From the NCBI GenBank assembly GCA_043758005.1, contig JAYVOI010000097.1:1-5667 (forward strand): 5,667 nucleotides of DNA. Direction: 5' to 3'. The DNA is from JAENVT01 sp043758005 (GTDB lineage: Bacteria; Actinomycetota; Acidimicrobiia; Acidimicrobiales; Ilumatobacteraceae). The notes beneath the pieces are model-generated. The model did not search any database and was not told where the DNA came from. It saw nothing but the letters and a program-made list of their open reading frames with translations. Each line of letters begins with the position of its first letter. The first letter of the stretch is position 1. The position numbers and the translations under genes are program-made. Below, in pieces: positions 1-5,176 of this stretch.

Positions 1-26
1 TGGTGTTCGACCTCCGCGACGCCTGA
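1..26 (+). CDS. C-terminal end of an unidentified protein (partial)
   Basis: Read in the frame that starts at base 3, the window opens with codons for V-F-D-L-R-D-A followed by TGA at 24-26. Only seven residues are visible, so neither family nor function can be assigned. The call rests on that clean run into a stop and on the hairpin-rich, gene-free stretch that follows, which is what one expects between convergent gene ends. It could also be a chance open stretch. Confidence 0.4.
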
Positions 27-85
27 GGCTGTCTCATCCGGCGAGCACCTTGCCCATCACACACCCCGTTTCCGGGCGCGTTGCG

Positions 86-147
86 GATCTGGGCGCCACG
101 AATCTCGATGAGCTGCGGCGCCCGTGGACGAGCTTGGCGCCCAGATC
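86..147. repeat. Inverted repeat with perfect 13-bp arms
   Basis: The arm GATCTGGGCGCCA at 86-98 is exactly complementary to TGGCGCCCAGATC at 135-147, around a 36-base centre. The centre contains GGCGCCC at 117-123, which could pair with GGGCGCC at 91-97 in place of the outer arm. CCACG (96-100) opposite CGTGG (123-127) offers a further partial alternative. The RNA could therefore adopt competing folds. No target-site duplication is seen at the ends. It may be a bidirectional terminator or a palindromic repeat. Confidence 0.7.
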
Positions 148-189
148 GCCGGTTCGAAGCGTGCTCTTCGGGGAGCCAGCCGCGCACTC

Positions 190-286
190 GTTGGGCGCGA
201 TGGCGGTACTTCCAGTACCGGAATCGAACCCGGTAAGCCTGCTTGGGCGAGGTGTGAGTACCGGGAGTACCGAAATCGCGCCCAAC
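190..286. repeat. Compound 97-base imperfect palindrome with four AGTACCG units
   Basis: GTTGGGCGCGAT (190-201) pairs perfectly with ATCGCGCCCAAC (275-286). In the same register, after a 2x2 mismatch, 204-213 pairs with 263-272 (one T-G wobble), and after one more mismatch 215-218 pairs with 258-261. The heptamer AGTACCG occurs at 214-220, 257-263 and 266-272, and as its complement CGGTACT at 204-210. Small local hairpins, such as 204-210 with 214-220 around a TCC loop, therefore compete with the long stem. On the minus strand the apical loop carries a tRNA T-arm-like sequence. Its function is unknown. Confidence 0.7.
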
Positions 287-310
287 CAAGTCGTGGGGGT
301 GGACGCGGAA

Positions 311-329
311 CGGCGCCCGACCGGCGCCG
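311..329 (-). terminator. GC-rich hairpin just after the flavoprotein stop codon
   Basis: CGGCGCC (311-317) and GGCGCCG (323-329) form a 7-bp all-GC stem with a 5-base loop. It starts seven bases beyond the flavoprotein stop on the minus strand. No clear U-run follows, so this is a candidate terminator of the kind lacking a U-tract. Position is the main support. Confidence 0.45.
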
Positions 330-336
330 ATGCGGG

Positions 337-1506
337 TCAGTGGGGATCGACGAGGTCGAGGAACTGCCACTGCTTGCCCTCGGCAACGCCCATCAACTCG
401 CGGCCACACGTCTGCCAGATGGCTGGGCCGGAGGTGACGTGTTGGGTGCCAGCGTGCACGTCGCGGTAGAACCGCTGGATCGTGCCGTGGCGTAGGGCCG
501 TGGTGCCGCCCGACAGGTAGACGAAGCCGGCGATCTCGTGCAGCGTCTTGGTGATGTGGGCGAGCCCCAGGCGGATCATGGTGTGCTGGCGCACCGAGAT
601 CCCATCGCCGGCGTAGAGGCTCGTGGTGAGATCGGTGAACGACTCGATCACCAGAGCCCTCGCCGCGCGGAACTTGGCCTCGGCCTCGGCATAGCCGAGT
701 TGGAACGCGCTGCTGTCGGCCTGCGCTCCGGGTCGCCCGGCCTTGCCCTGCACCAGTCCGGCCAGCTCGTCGAGCAGGCGCCGGCCGACGCCCATCGCCC
801 AACCGCTGTGGCAGGTGACGGCGAAGCCGATGATGCCGAGGCCGTAGAGGCTGCCGCCGCGCTCGGGTGTGGTGGTGACGGCGAAGTGGCTCCAACCGTC
901 GGGCACGAACACGTTGTCCATCGTGTAGTCGATGCTGCCGGTGCCGCGCAGGCCCATCACGTCCCAGTTGTCGATGAGGGTGACGGCGTCGATCGGCGTG
1001 ACGAAGATCCGCGGCTCGCCGGTCTCTTGGATGATGCCCAACGAGTGCACATGCGTCGAGTGCTTCAGGCCCGACCCGAAGCTCCACGATCCGCTCAGCG
1101 ACAGCCCGCCGTCGACCATGGTGGCAGTGCCGGGGCGCGTGCCCTGACCGGCGATCACCGGTTGCTTGCCGTCGGCCCACAGTTCGGCGACAGCGTGATC
1201 CGACAGGTAGGCGCCTGCCGTGCCGATCGACAGGTTGGCAGCCATGGTCACCCAGCCGGCCGAGGCGTCGGCATACGACAGGTTCTCGAGCACCTCGAGC
1301 GAGTGCACCGGGTCGAGCTCGGCCCCACCGAGCTTCTCGGGAACCCACATCTTCAACAGCCCGTCGCGGTGCAGCGCAGCGACGGCCGTCGGTGACAGCT
1401 CGCCTTCGGTGTCGGCGAACTCGGCCTCGGCGTCGAGAAGGGGAACGAGCGCTTTGGCCTTCTCGGCAAGGATCGATTGTTCGCTGAGTGATTCGCCGAG
1501 CGGCAT
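337..1506 (-). CDS. Acyl-CoA dehydrogenase-fold flavoprotein, probably a flavin-dependent monooxygenase-type member
   Basis: The 389-residue product has the three-part acyl-CoA dehydrogenase layout: an N-terminal helical region (about 10-110), a central beta domain (about 115-205) and a C-terminal four-helix region (about 225-385). The segment WDVMGLRGTGS at 181-191, followed by V-F-V-P-D at 199-203, is a family hallmark. Near the C-terminus, RDVHAGTQHV (348-357) lies where dehydrogenases carry the catalytic Glu of their Y-E-G-T motif. That Glu appears to be Ala352, with His351 and His356 nearby, which resembles the two-component monooxygenase branch (HsaA/DszC-like) more than true dehydrogenases. 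Such enzymes use reduced flavin and oxygen, usually with a separate flavin reductase, and none is visible here. The ATG at 1506 was chosen because AAAGGGGA lies seven bases upstream; the open frame extends further but that part looks noncoding. It starts 38 bases after the exporter's distal fragment, so co-transcription is likely. The substrate is unknown. Confidence 0.85.
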   Translation of the reverse strand: MPLGESLSEQSILAEKAKALVPLLDAEAEFADTEGELSPTAVAALHRDGLLKMWVPEKLGGAELDPVHSLEVLENLSYADASAGWVTMAANLSIGTAGAYLSDHAVAELWADGKQPVIAGQGTRPGTATMVDGGLSLSGSWSFGSGLKHSTHVHSLGIIQETGEPRIFVTPIDAVTLIDNWDVMGLRGTGSIDYTMDNVFVPDGWSHFAVTTTPERGGSLYGLGIIGFAVTCHSGWAMGVGRRLLDELAGLVQGKAGRPGAQADSSAFQLGYAEAEAKFRAARALVIESFTDLTTSLYAGDGISVRQHTMIRLGLAHITKTLHEIAGFVYLSGGTTALRHGTIQRFYRDVHAGTQHVTSGPAIWQTCGRELMGVAEGKQWQFLDLVDPH

Positions 1507-1513
1507 GTTGCTG

Positions 1514-1521
1514 TCCCCTTT
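1514..1521 (-). promoter_or_regulatory. Ribosome binding site fixing the flavoprotein start
   Basis: On the minus strand AAAGGGGA lies seven bases before the ATG at 1506. It supports this start over the upstream ATG at 1620, which lies inside the exporter's tail and would add 38 residues of unlikely composition. Confidence 0.7.
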
Positions 1522-1544
1522 GGTGCTGATGTGTCGTGGCGAGC

Positions 1545-1733
1545 TTATGCAGGCACCGCCGTTCTGGCCGCTTCGAGCTTGGCGGTGGTCAGCTTGCTGC
1601 GACCGATGATGAACAGGCACAGGTAGATCGCCGCGTCGACGAAGAACGCCGAGCGCAGCGCGATCCTGCGATTGGCGAGGTGGCTGACGACGGTGACGGT
1701 CACACCACCGAGGGCTGCTCCGATCGGCATCAT
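1545..1733 (-). CDS. Distal fragment of the MFS exporter (last two membrane helices), in the -1 frame
   Basis: This 62-residue frame begins MMPIGAALGG and carries two hydrophobic stretches, at about residues 5-19 and 30-44, before a basic tail. The text continues the upstream exporter without loss: F-A-W-G joined to M-M-P-I-G-A-A-L-G-G is the usual helix 10/11 junction of this MFS group, and the sum, about 438 residues, is a normal family length. The ATG at 1731-1733 overlaps the exporter's TGA at 1730-1732 as ATGA. No Shine-Dalgarno is obvious beyond the GGGG run directly before it, so independent initiation would rely on coupling. It could be (a) a real split gene, (b) the product of -1 slippage, (c) a recently broken gene, or (d) a sequencing indel in GGGG. 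The intact reading of the fragment favours (a), (b) or (d), or a very recent break. Confidence 0.75.
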   Translation of the reverse strand: MMPIGAALGGVTVTVVSHLANRRIALRSAFFVDAAIYLCLFIIGRSKLTTAKLEAARTAVPA

Positions 1734-2860
1734 CCCCAGGCGAAGAAGCGGTAGACGCTGTTGACGCGGCCGAGAAGGTGCGGCGGGATGATCGACTGAC
1801 GCAAACTGACGGTGATCACGTTCCAGGTCGCGCCGACGGTTGCCACGAATCCGAAGACCACCATCACGAGCGGCCACCACGACGACAGGCCGACGACGAA
1901 CGACCCCGCCGCACTCGTGGCCAGCACGGCCGCGAGGCACGTGCCACTGCCGAATCGCTTCGACAGCCGCGGCGCCAGGTTGGCGCCGACCGCCCCGCCT
2001 GCGGCGAAGCCGAAGCCCATGATGGTGAACACGAACGGCCCGACGTCGAGGATCTCCTGGGCGAAGAGCACGAGCACCGAGCCGCTGAGTGCCGATGCCA
2101 GGTTCATCAATCCGAGGATGATCGCCATCGATCTCAACAACTCGTTCGACCACAACCAGCGGAAGCCTTCGGCCATTTCGACCTTCCACGGTCGCTCGAC
2201 GTGATCGTCGGGACGCTCGGCGCGGAAGCTGCCGGGGATCGACCACACCAACGCAGCGGCGGCGAAGAACGACGCGGCGTCGACGAAGAAGGGCAGTGAG
2301 AACGCGGCGATCAGCAGCAAGGAGCCGAGGGGAGGACCGATGAAGGTGTTGGCGATGCCTTCCGCACTCCACATGCGACCGTTGGCCTTCTCCAACTGAT
2401 CGACCTCGACGATCGAGGGCATGAACGTCTGCCCGCAGTTGTCACGCAACACCTCGCCAGTGCCGAGCAGCAGTGTGGCCACCAGCAACAAGATGTAGAG
2501 CCCGGTGGACGTGCCTGTGACCTTCGACAACTCGTCTGCGCCCGGCAGGGTTCCCTGGCGGCTGAGGACGGCGAGCGCGACGACCAGGGTGAGCCCGAAG
2601 CGGGCGAAGTCGGCGACGACCATTGCCCGCTTTCGGTCGACCCGATCGGTGATCACTCCGGCGGGCAGCGTGAAGATCAGCCACGGCAGTCGCTGCACCA
2701 ACGCCACCCCGGCGATGAGGAGCGGGTTGCGCGTGAGCGCGGAGGCCAACCATGGATAGGCGATCAACGACATGCCGTCGCCGATGTTGGAGATGGTCGT
2801 GGAGATGAACAGCTTGCGATAGCTCGAGCCAAGACGCTTCTTGGTGGTTGTGGTGGTCAT
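1730..2860 (-). CDS. MFS exporter, EntS/MFS_3-like, interrupted by a frameshift near the 3' end
   Basis: This is a 376-residue integral membrane protein with roughly ten hydrophobic helices. A motif-A loop, AGVITDRVDRKR, lies at 67-78 between helices 2 and 3. A loop around residues 142-162 reads C-G-Q-T-F-M-P through L-E-K-A-N-G, as in the MFS_3 (enterobactin exporter EntS-like) group. Members export small hydrophobic molecules by proton antiport; the substrate here is unknown. The ATG at 2860 is supported by GGAGGA six bases upstream and by the ATGA overlap with the regulator, so expression is probably coupled to it. The frame stops at TGA 1730-1732 straight after R-F-F-A-W-G, in the middle of a conserved motif; helices 11 and 12 continue in the next frame (1545-1733). 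Unless the frame is restored, the protein lacks its last two helices and is probably inactive. The N-terminus has an unusual run of five Thr. Confidence 0.9.
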   Translation of the reverse strand: MTTTTTKKRLGSSYRKLFISTTISNIGDGMSLIAYPWLASALTRNPLLIAGVALVQRLPWLIFTLPAGVITDRVDRKRAMVVADFARFGLTLVVALAVLSRQGTLPGADELSKVTGTSTGLYILLLVATLLLGTGEVLRDNCGQTFMPSIVEVDQLEKANGRMWSAEGIANTFIGPPLGSLLLIAAFSLPFFVDAASFFAAAALVWSIPGSFRAERPDDHVERPWKVEMAEGFRWLWSNELLRSMAIILGLMNLASALSGSVLVLFAQEILDVGPFVFTIMGFGFAAGGAVGANLAPRLSKRFGSGTCLAAVLATSAAGSFVVGLSSWWPLVMVVFGFVATVGATWNVITVSLRQSIIPPHLLGRVNSVYRFFAWG

Positions 2861-3429
2861 GCTGGATCCTCCGGTGCGACCGGTCGGATGGTGGGGAACA
2901 CGCCGGCCAGGAACGCGTACTCCCGTGTTCCACCGCGTGGCAGGCGGGTGAACTCGTTGGCCAGGGCCAGGACTCGCTCGGTGAACTCCTTGGCGCGCTC
3001 GGCAGGGATGCGGGCATGCCGCAAGGTGAAACCACCGGCGTCGTCGGAGACCGCGGAGAGGTCGGCCTGGGCACGTGCATCGGCGATGAACGGGAGGTCA
3101 CCGTCCATCGCCTCGTCGGGAAACATGATCGTGTGGGCGGTCCGGCCGTAGAAGCGCTCCTCGATCGCTCGCACGCGGCGGGTTCCGGTGACCTTCAACA
3201 GCCCGACGTCGGTCAGCACGTCGACGTGGTGGGCGACGGTGCCGCGCGGCTTGCGAACCCTCGCAGCGAGCTCGGTCACGGTCATCGCCCGTTCCAGCAC
3301 CAGGTCGAGGATCAGCGCCCGCAAGGGGTTGCCGAGCGCCTTCAAGCGAGCGGGGGAGTCGGCAACGATCGTCTCGTCGAGGTCGTAGCCGAGCTCATAC
3401 GGTGGCGTTTCAGCGTCTATGTCCGACAT
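2857..3429 (-). CDS. ArsR-like winged helix-turn-helix transcriptional regulator
   Basis: The product has 190 residues from the ATG at 3429. A winged helix-turn-helix spans about 25-97: L-K-A-L-G-N-P-L-R (29-37) is the typical opening of ArsR/HTH_20 domains, the recognition helix runs about 60-78 (K-P-R-G-T-V-A-H-H-V-D-V-L), and a basic wing follows with T-R-R-V-R-A-I-E-E-R-F-Y-G. The remaining ~90 residues are probably for dimerisation or ligand sensing. The ArsR metal-binding ELCVCD motif is absent, so an organic ligand is more likely than a metal. The start at 3429 was preferred over one 17 codons upstream because a -35/-10 pair places the transcript start at or next to this ATG, suggesting leaderless translation. 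The gene overlaps the exporter by ATGA and diverges from a second MFS gene, so it is the natural candidate to control both. Confidence 0.9.
   Translation of the reverse strand: MSDIDAETPPYELGYDLDETIVADSPARLKALGNPLRALILDLVLERAMTVTELAARVRKPRGTVAHHVDVLTDVGLLKVTGTRRVRAIEERFYGRTAHTIMFPDEAMDGDLPFIADARAQADLSAVSDDAGGFTLRHARIPAERAKEFTERVLALANEFTRLPRGGTREYAFLAGVFPTIRPVAPEDPA
2867..2872 (-). promoter_or_regulatory. Ribosome binding site of the MFS exporter, inside the regulator's last codons
   Basis: On the minus strand GGAGGA lies six bases before the ATG at 2860 and is part of the regulator codons that end E-D-P-A-stop. Together with the ATGA overlap it supports translational coupling of the two genes. 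Confidence 0.8.
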
Positions 3430-3456
3430 ATTCCGAATAATGGGGAAAAGTCGGAC
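3421..3456. promoter_or_regulatory. Candidate operator: 7-bp inverted repeat around the regulator promoter and start
   Basis: GTCCGAC (3421-3427) and GTCGGAC (3450-3456) are exact reverse complements. One arm lies in the -35/-10 spacer and the other in the first codons. Because of their internal symmetry, GTCCGACAT (3421-3429) and GTCGGACAT (3450-3458) are also direct repeats with one mismatch, spaced 29 bases (nearly three helical turns). This placement suits autorepression by a dimeric winged-helix protein. Binding is inferred. Confidence 0.5.
3429..3439. promoter_or_regulatory. Candidate operator: 11-bp palindrome TATTC-C-GAATA at the regulator start
   Basis: TATTC and GAATA are perfect half-sites around a single C, centred on 3434, between the -10 box and the start codon and overlapping both by a few bases. 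It is AT-rich against GC-rich surroundings, and a repressor here would block the likely transcript start. It may be the real operator, with the GTCSGAC repeats as flanking sites. Confidence 0.5.
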
Positions 3457-3465
3457 ATCGGTCAA
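3437..3465 (-). promoter_or_regulatory. Sigma-70-type promoter for the regulator/exporter/flavoprotein genes
   Basis: On the minus strand TTGACC (3465-3460) matches the -35 consensus at five of six positions. CATTAT (3442-3437) matches the -10 at four of six, and the spacer is the ideal 17 bases. Seven bases (3436-3430) separate the -10 box from the ATG at 3429, so transcription would start at or next to the start codon and give a leaderless mRNA, a common arrangement in actinobacteria. Confidence 0.65.
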
Positions 3466-3470
3466 TCCTC

Positions 3471-4709
3471 GTGGCAACAATCACCCCGCAGGACCGGCAA
3501 CCGCTCGGTAATACTGGCCGAGTGCGCACTCGCTCCGTCGTCGTCGTCTTCGGCGCGCTGACGGCGCTGTTCGCCTCTGGATACGGCGTGATGTTCACTG
3601 TGCTCGACGAGTTCCGAGACCAGTACGGCATCGGCGAGGGAGCCCTCGGTCTGATCGTGGCGATGGGCTTCCTGTCGGCGTTCCTCGCCCAGGTCACGAT
3701 CGCTCCGCTCGCCGATCGCGGCCACGCCCGGGTGATGATCGTGCTCGGCATGGTGTTCAACGTCGCCGGCTTGCTGGGCATGGCCTACGGCAGCACCTTC
3801 GTCGTCTTGTTGGTCTCGCGGTTCGTGATGGGTGTTGGTGTCGGTTTGGCGTACCCCGCTTCGCGGCGCATCGTGATCCTGGCTGATCCGGATCACCTCG
3901 GTCAGAACCTCGGGCGCATGCTTGCTGCGGACGTCGGCGGGTTTGCCGCCGGCCCGGCCATCTCGGCGGTGCTGGTCGGCCCGTTCGGGATTGCCGCGCC
4001 GTTCCTGTTGATCGCCGCGTTGACGGTGGCGATGTATCCGCTGATCGCCCGCACCCGTGTGGCCGAGACCGATTCCGATGCCGAGGTGCCACCGAGGTTC
4101 GCGTTCGACCTCCTCCGAATCCGGCCGTACCTCGCCGCGCTGTCGATGGGCGCGGCGGTGTTCATGATGATCGGCACCTTCGACGCGCTGTGGGCCTTGG
4201 TGCTCGACGACCTGCACGCCAGCGACCTGATCGCCAACCTCGGCATCACGTTGTTCGCCGTGCCGATGGTGCTGTTCGCCTCGATCGGCGGACGCCTCGC
4301 CCAATCGGTCGGACCATTCCGGCTCGGAACGGTCGGATTGTTGGTCGGCGCCGGGGCGATGTTCGCCTACGGCCACGCACCGTCGGGCGGCATCATGTTG
4401 GCGATCTCGCTGGTGCATGCGACCAACGACGGCTTCACCGTGAGCAGCTGTGGCGTTGCGGTCGGGCTCGTGGTTCCCGTCGAGCGCCAGGCAAGTGGCC
4501 AGGGTTTGCTCGGTGGCGTGGAGACGCTGACCGCCGGGGTGGCGGCGACCGCAATTGGCCAGATCTACGAGCACTTCGGTCGCACTGTCGCCTACACCAG
4601 TTGCGCCGCGATGATGCTGGCGCTGATCGGCTGCGGCGCGCTGCTGTCGGGTACGTCGTGGCGCCTGCGCGACGCCTCGGCTCCAGCCGAGGCAGTGACT
4701 GCCTCGTAG
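3471..4709 (+). CDS. MFS transporter, 12-helix drug:proton antiporter-like
   Basis: The product has up to 412 residues and about twelve hydrophobic helices. Motif A-like A-P-L-A-D-R-G-H-A-R (78-87) lies after helix 2. Helix 4 reads R-F-V-M-G-V-G-V-G-L-A-Y-P (117-129), a motif-B pattern with the proton-coupling Arg. Helix 5 carries G-G-F-A-A-G-P-A-I, a loose form of the antiporter motif C. These point to proton-driven efflux; the substrate is unknown. The protein is not closely similar to the minus-strand exporter. The start is uncertain. GTG at 3471 gives the longest form but has no Shine-Dalgarno, and its first 17 codons have weak GC third-position bias. GTG at 3522 (residue 18, just before helix 1) lies seven bases after an AATACT -10-like box and could be a leaderless start. 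It is divergent from the regulator and shares its control region. The C-terminal codons overlap a hairpin at 4688-4706. Confidence 0.9.
   Translation: MATITPQDRQPLGNTGRVRTRSVVVVFGALTALFASGYGVMFTVLDEFRDQYGIGEGALGLIVAMGFLSAFLAQVTIAPLADRGHARVMIVLGMVFNVAGLLGMAYGSTFVVLLVSRFVMGVGVGLAYPASRRIVILADPDHLGQNLGRMLAADVGGFAAGPAISAVLVGPFGIAAPFLLIAALTVAMYPLIARTRVAETDSDAEVPPRFAFDLLRIRPYLAALSMGAAVFMMIGTFDALWALVLDDLHASDLIANLGITLFAVPMVLFASIGGRLAQSVGPFRLGTVGLLVGAGAMFAYGHAPSGGIMLAISLVHATNDGFTVSSCGVAVGLVVPVERQASGQGLLGGVETLTAGVAATAIGQIYEHFGRTVAYTSCAAMMLALIGCGALLSGTSWRLRDASAPAEAVTAS
3510..3515 (+). promoter_or_regulatory. Possible -10 box for a leaderless MFS start at GTG 3522
   Basis: AATACT matches the TATAAT consensus at four of six positions, including the key second A and last T, and ends seven bases before GTG 3522. 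No convincing -35 is seen about 17 bases upstream, so support is weak. Confidence 0.3.
4688..4706. terminator. Bidirectional hairpin between convergent genes, overlapping the MFS stop region
   Basis: CGAGGCAG (4688-4695) and CTGCCTCG (4699-4706) form a perfect 8-bp stem with a TGA loop. It lies inside the last codons of the plus-strand MFS gene and 65 bases beyond the stop of the convergent YCII gene. No U-run follows on either side, so it would be a terminator without a U-tract, or a 3'-end stabilising stem. Confidence 0.5.
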
Positions 4710-4770
4710 CTTCCGTGGATCGACAACCGCCTCGTCGGATGGTTGAACTGGTCGCGTGGTGGGCCTTCGA

Positions 4771-5112
4771 TCAGCTGGCCGGGTCGTACATGAACTCGCG
4801 GATCTCTTGCGCACAGCGGCAGGCGACGGCGATCTTGGCAGCCCATTCCAGCGCCTCCTGGCGTGAGGGCACCTCGACGATCGTGACTCCGCCGATGCGC
4901 TCCCTGCCCTCCGGGTGCGGGCCGTGCATGGTCGTGCCGTCGGTGGCCACCACGCTCGTGTCCTCATCGTAGTTCACCCCGCCACCGAAGACCCACACGC
5001 CGGCGTCCTTGGCCTCTTGGACGACGGCATGCGCTGCCTCGGCCACGTCGGGCAGCTCCTCCTCCGGGAAGGTCATCGCACCATCATCGAACGAGATCAA
5101 ATACTTCGTCAT
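4771..5112 (-). CDS. YCII-related (DGPF-domain) small protein
   Basis: This is a 113-residue soluble protein starting M-T-K-Y-L-I-S-F-D-D, the first strand of the ferredoxin-like YCII fold. Around residues 58-75 it reads D-G-T-T-M-H-G-P-H-P-E-G-R-E-R-I-G-G, the place of the family's D-G-P-F loop. It then follows the standard pattern of the family: G-G-V-T-I-V-E-V-P-S-R-Q-E-A-L-E-W-A (74-91) and C-R-C-A-Q-E-I-R-E-F (98-107). The length is normal. The family's function is poorly defined: YciI itself has weak hydrolase-type chemistry, and many actinobacterial relatives sit next to ECF sigma factors. No sigma factor is visible here. AAGGAG lies seven bases before the ATG at 5112 and fixes the start. 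The DGPF motif deviates (H-G-P-H), so a changed active site is possible. Confidence 0.88.
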   Translation of the reverse strand: MTKYLISFDDGAMTFPEEELPDVAEAAHAVVQEAKDAGVWVFGGGVNYDEDTSVVATDGTTMHGPHPEGRERIGGVTIVEVPSRQEALEWAAKIAVACRCAQEIREFMYDPAS

Positions 5113-5119
5113 CTCATGA

Positions 5120-5125
5120 CTCCTT
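5120..5125 (-). promoter_or_regulatory. Ribosome binding site of the YCII-domain gene
   Basis: On the minus strand AAGGAG lies seven bases before the ATG at 5112. It sets the start of a 113-residue protein instead of the much longer upstream open frame. Confidence 0.75.
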
Positions 5126-5176
5126 GTCCCGGCAGCCTCCTCCGGCCACCGCTCACCCCGGATCCGACAGCCCGTC

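Larger units (their letters stand above)
27..336. other. Gene-free region between convergent genes, rich in inverted repeats
   Basis: About 310 bases separate the stop of the plus-strand gene at 26 from the stop of the minus-strand flavoprotein at 337. Open frames here are short, overlap on both strands and resemble no protein I recognise. The stretch instead contains three inverted-repeat structures (86-147, 190-286 and 311-329, listed separately) and five copies of the self-complementary hexamer GGCGCC, at 92, 117, 136, 312 and 323. The likeliest role is transcription termination from both sides, but the two larger structures are bigger than simple terminators need to be. A structured RNA or a palindromic repeat element remains possible. 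Confidence 0.7.

Noticed and set aside
204..272. Complete tRNA gene on the minus strand
   Set aside because: Only a T-arm-like piece with one extra base is present. D-arm and anticodon arm cannot be formed and the acceptor distance is wrong.
27..336. CRISPR array
   Set aside because: The repeated heptamers are inverted and irregularly spaced, with no spacer pattern and no cas genes.
50..495. Overlapping open frames of about 83-139 codons on both strands near the left edge
   Set aside because: All run across the inverted repeats or into the flavoprotein, have no family resemblance and lack ribosome sites.
538..1395. 285-codon open frame on the plus strand opposite the flavoprotein
   Set aside because: Antisense shadow of a GC-rich gene: Arg/Gly/His-rich composition, no recognisable domain, no ribosome site, while the minus strand has clear family motifs.
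4710..4770. Small gene or U-run terminator in the gap between the convergent MFS and YCII genes
   Set aside because: No open frame or T-run found. Only a weak 5-bp CAACC/GGTTG match is present, common by chance.
3462..4967. 501-codon open frame on the minus strand opposite the MFS transporter
   Set aside because: Low-complexity Arg/His/Gln-rich translation that also runs through the convergent junction and into the YCII gene in another frame. It is an artefact of high GC.
5109..5117. Two-codon upstream frame ATG AGA TGA overlapping the YCII start
   Set aside because: Its ATG is only two bases from the AAGGAG site, too close for normal initiation. Most likely chance.
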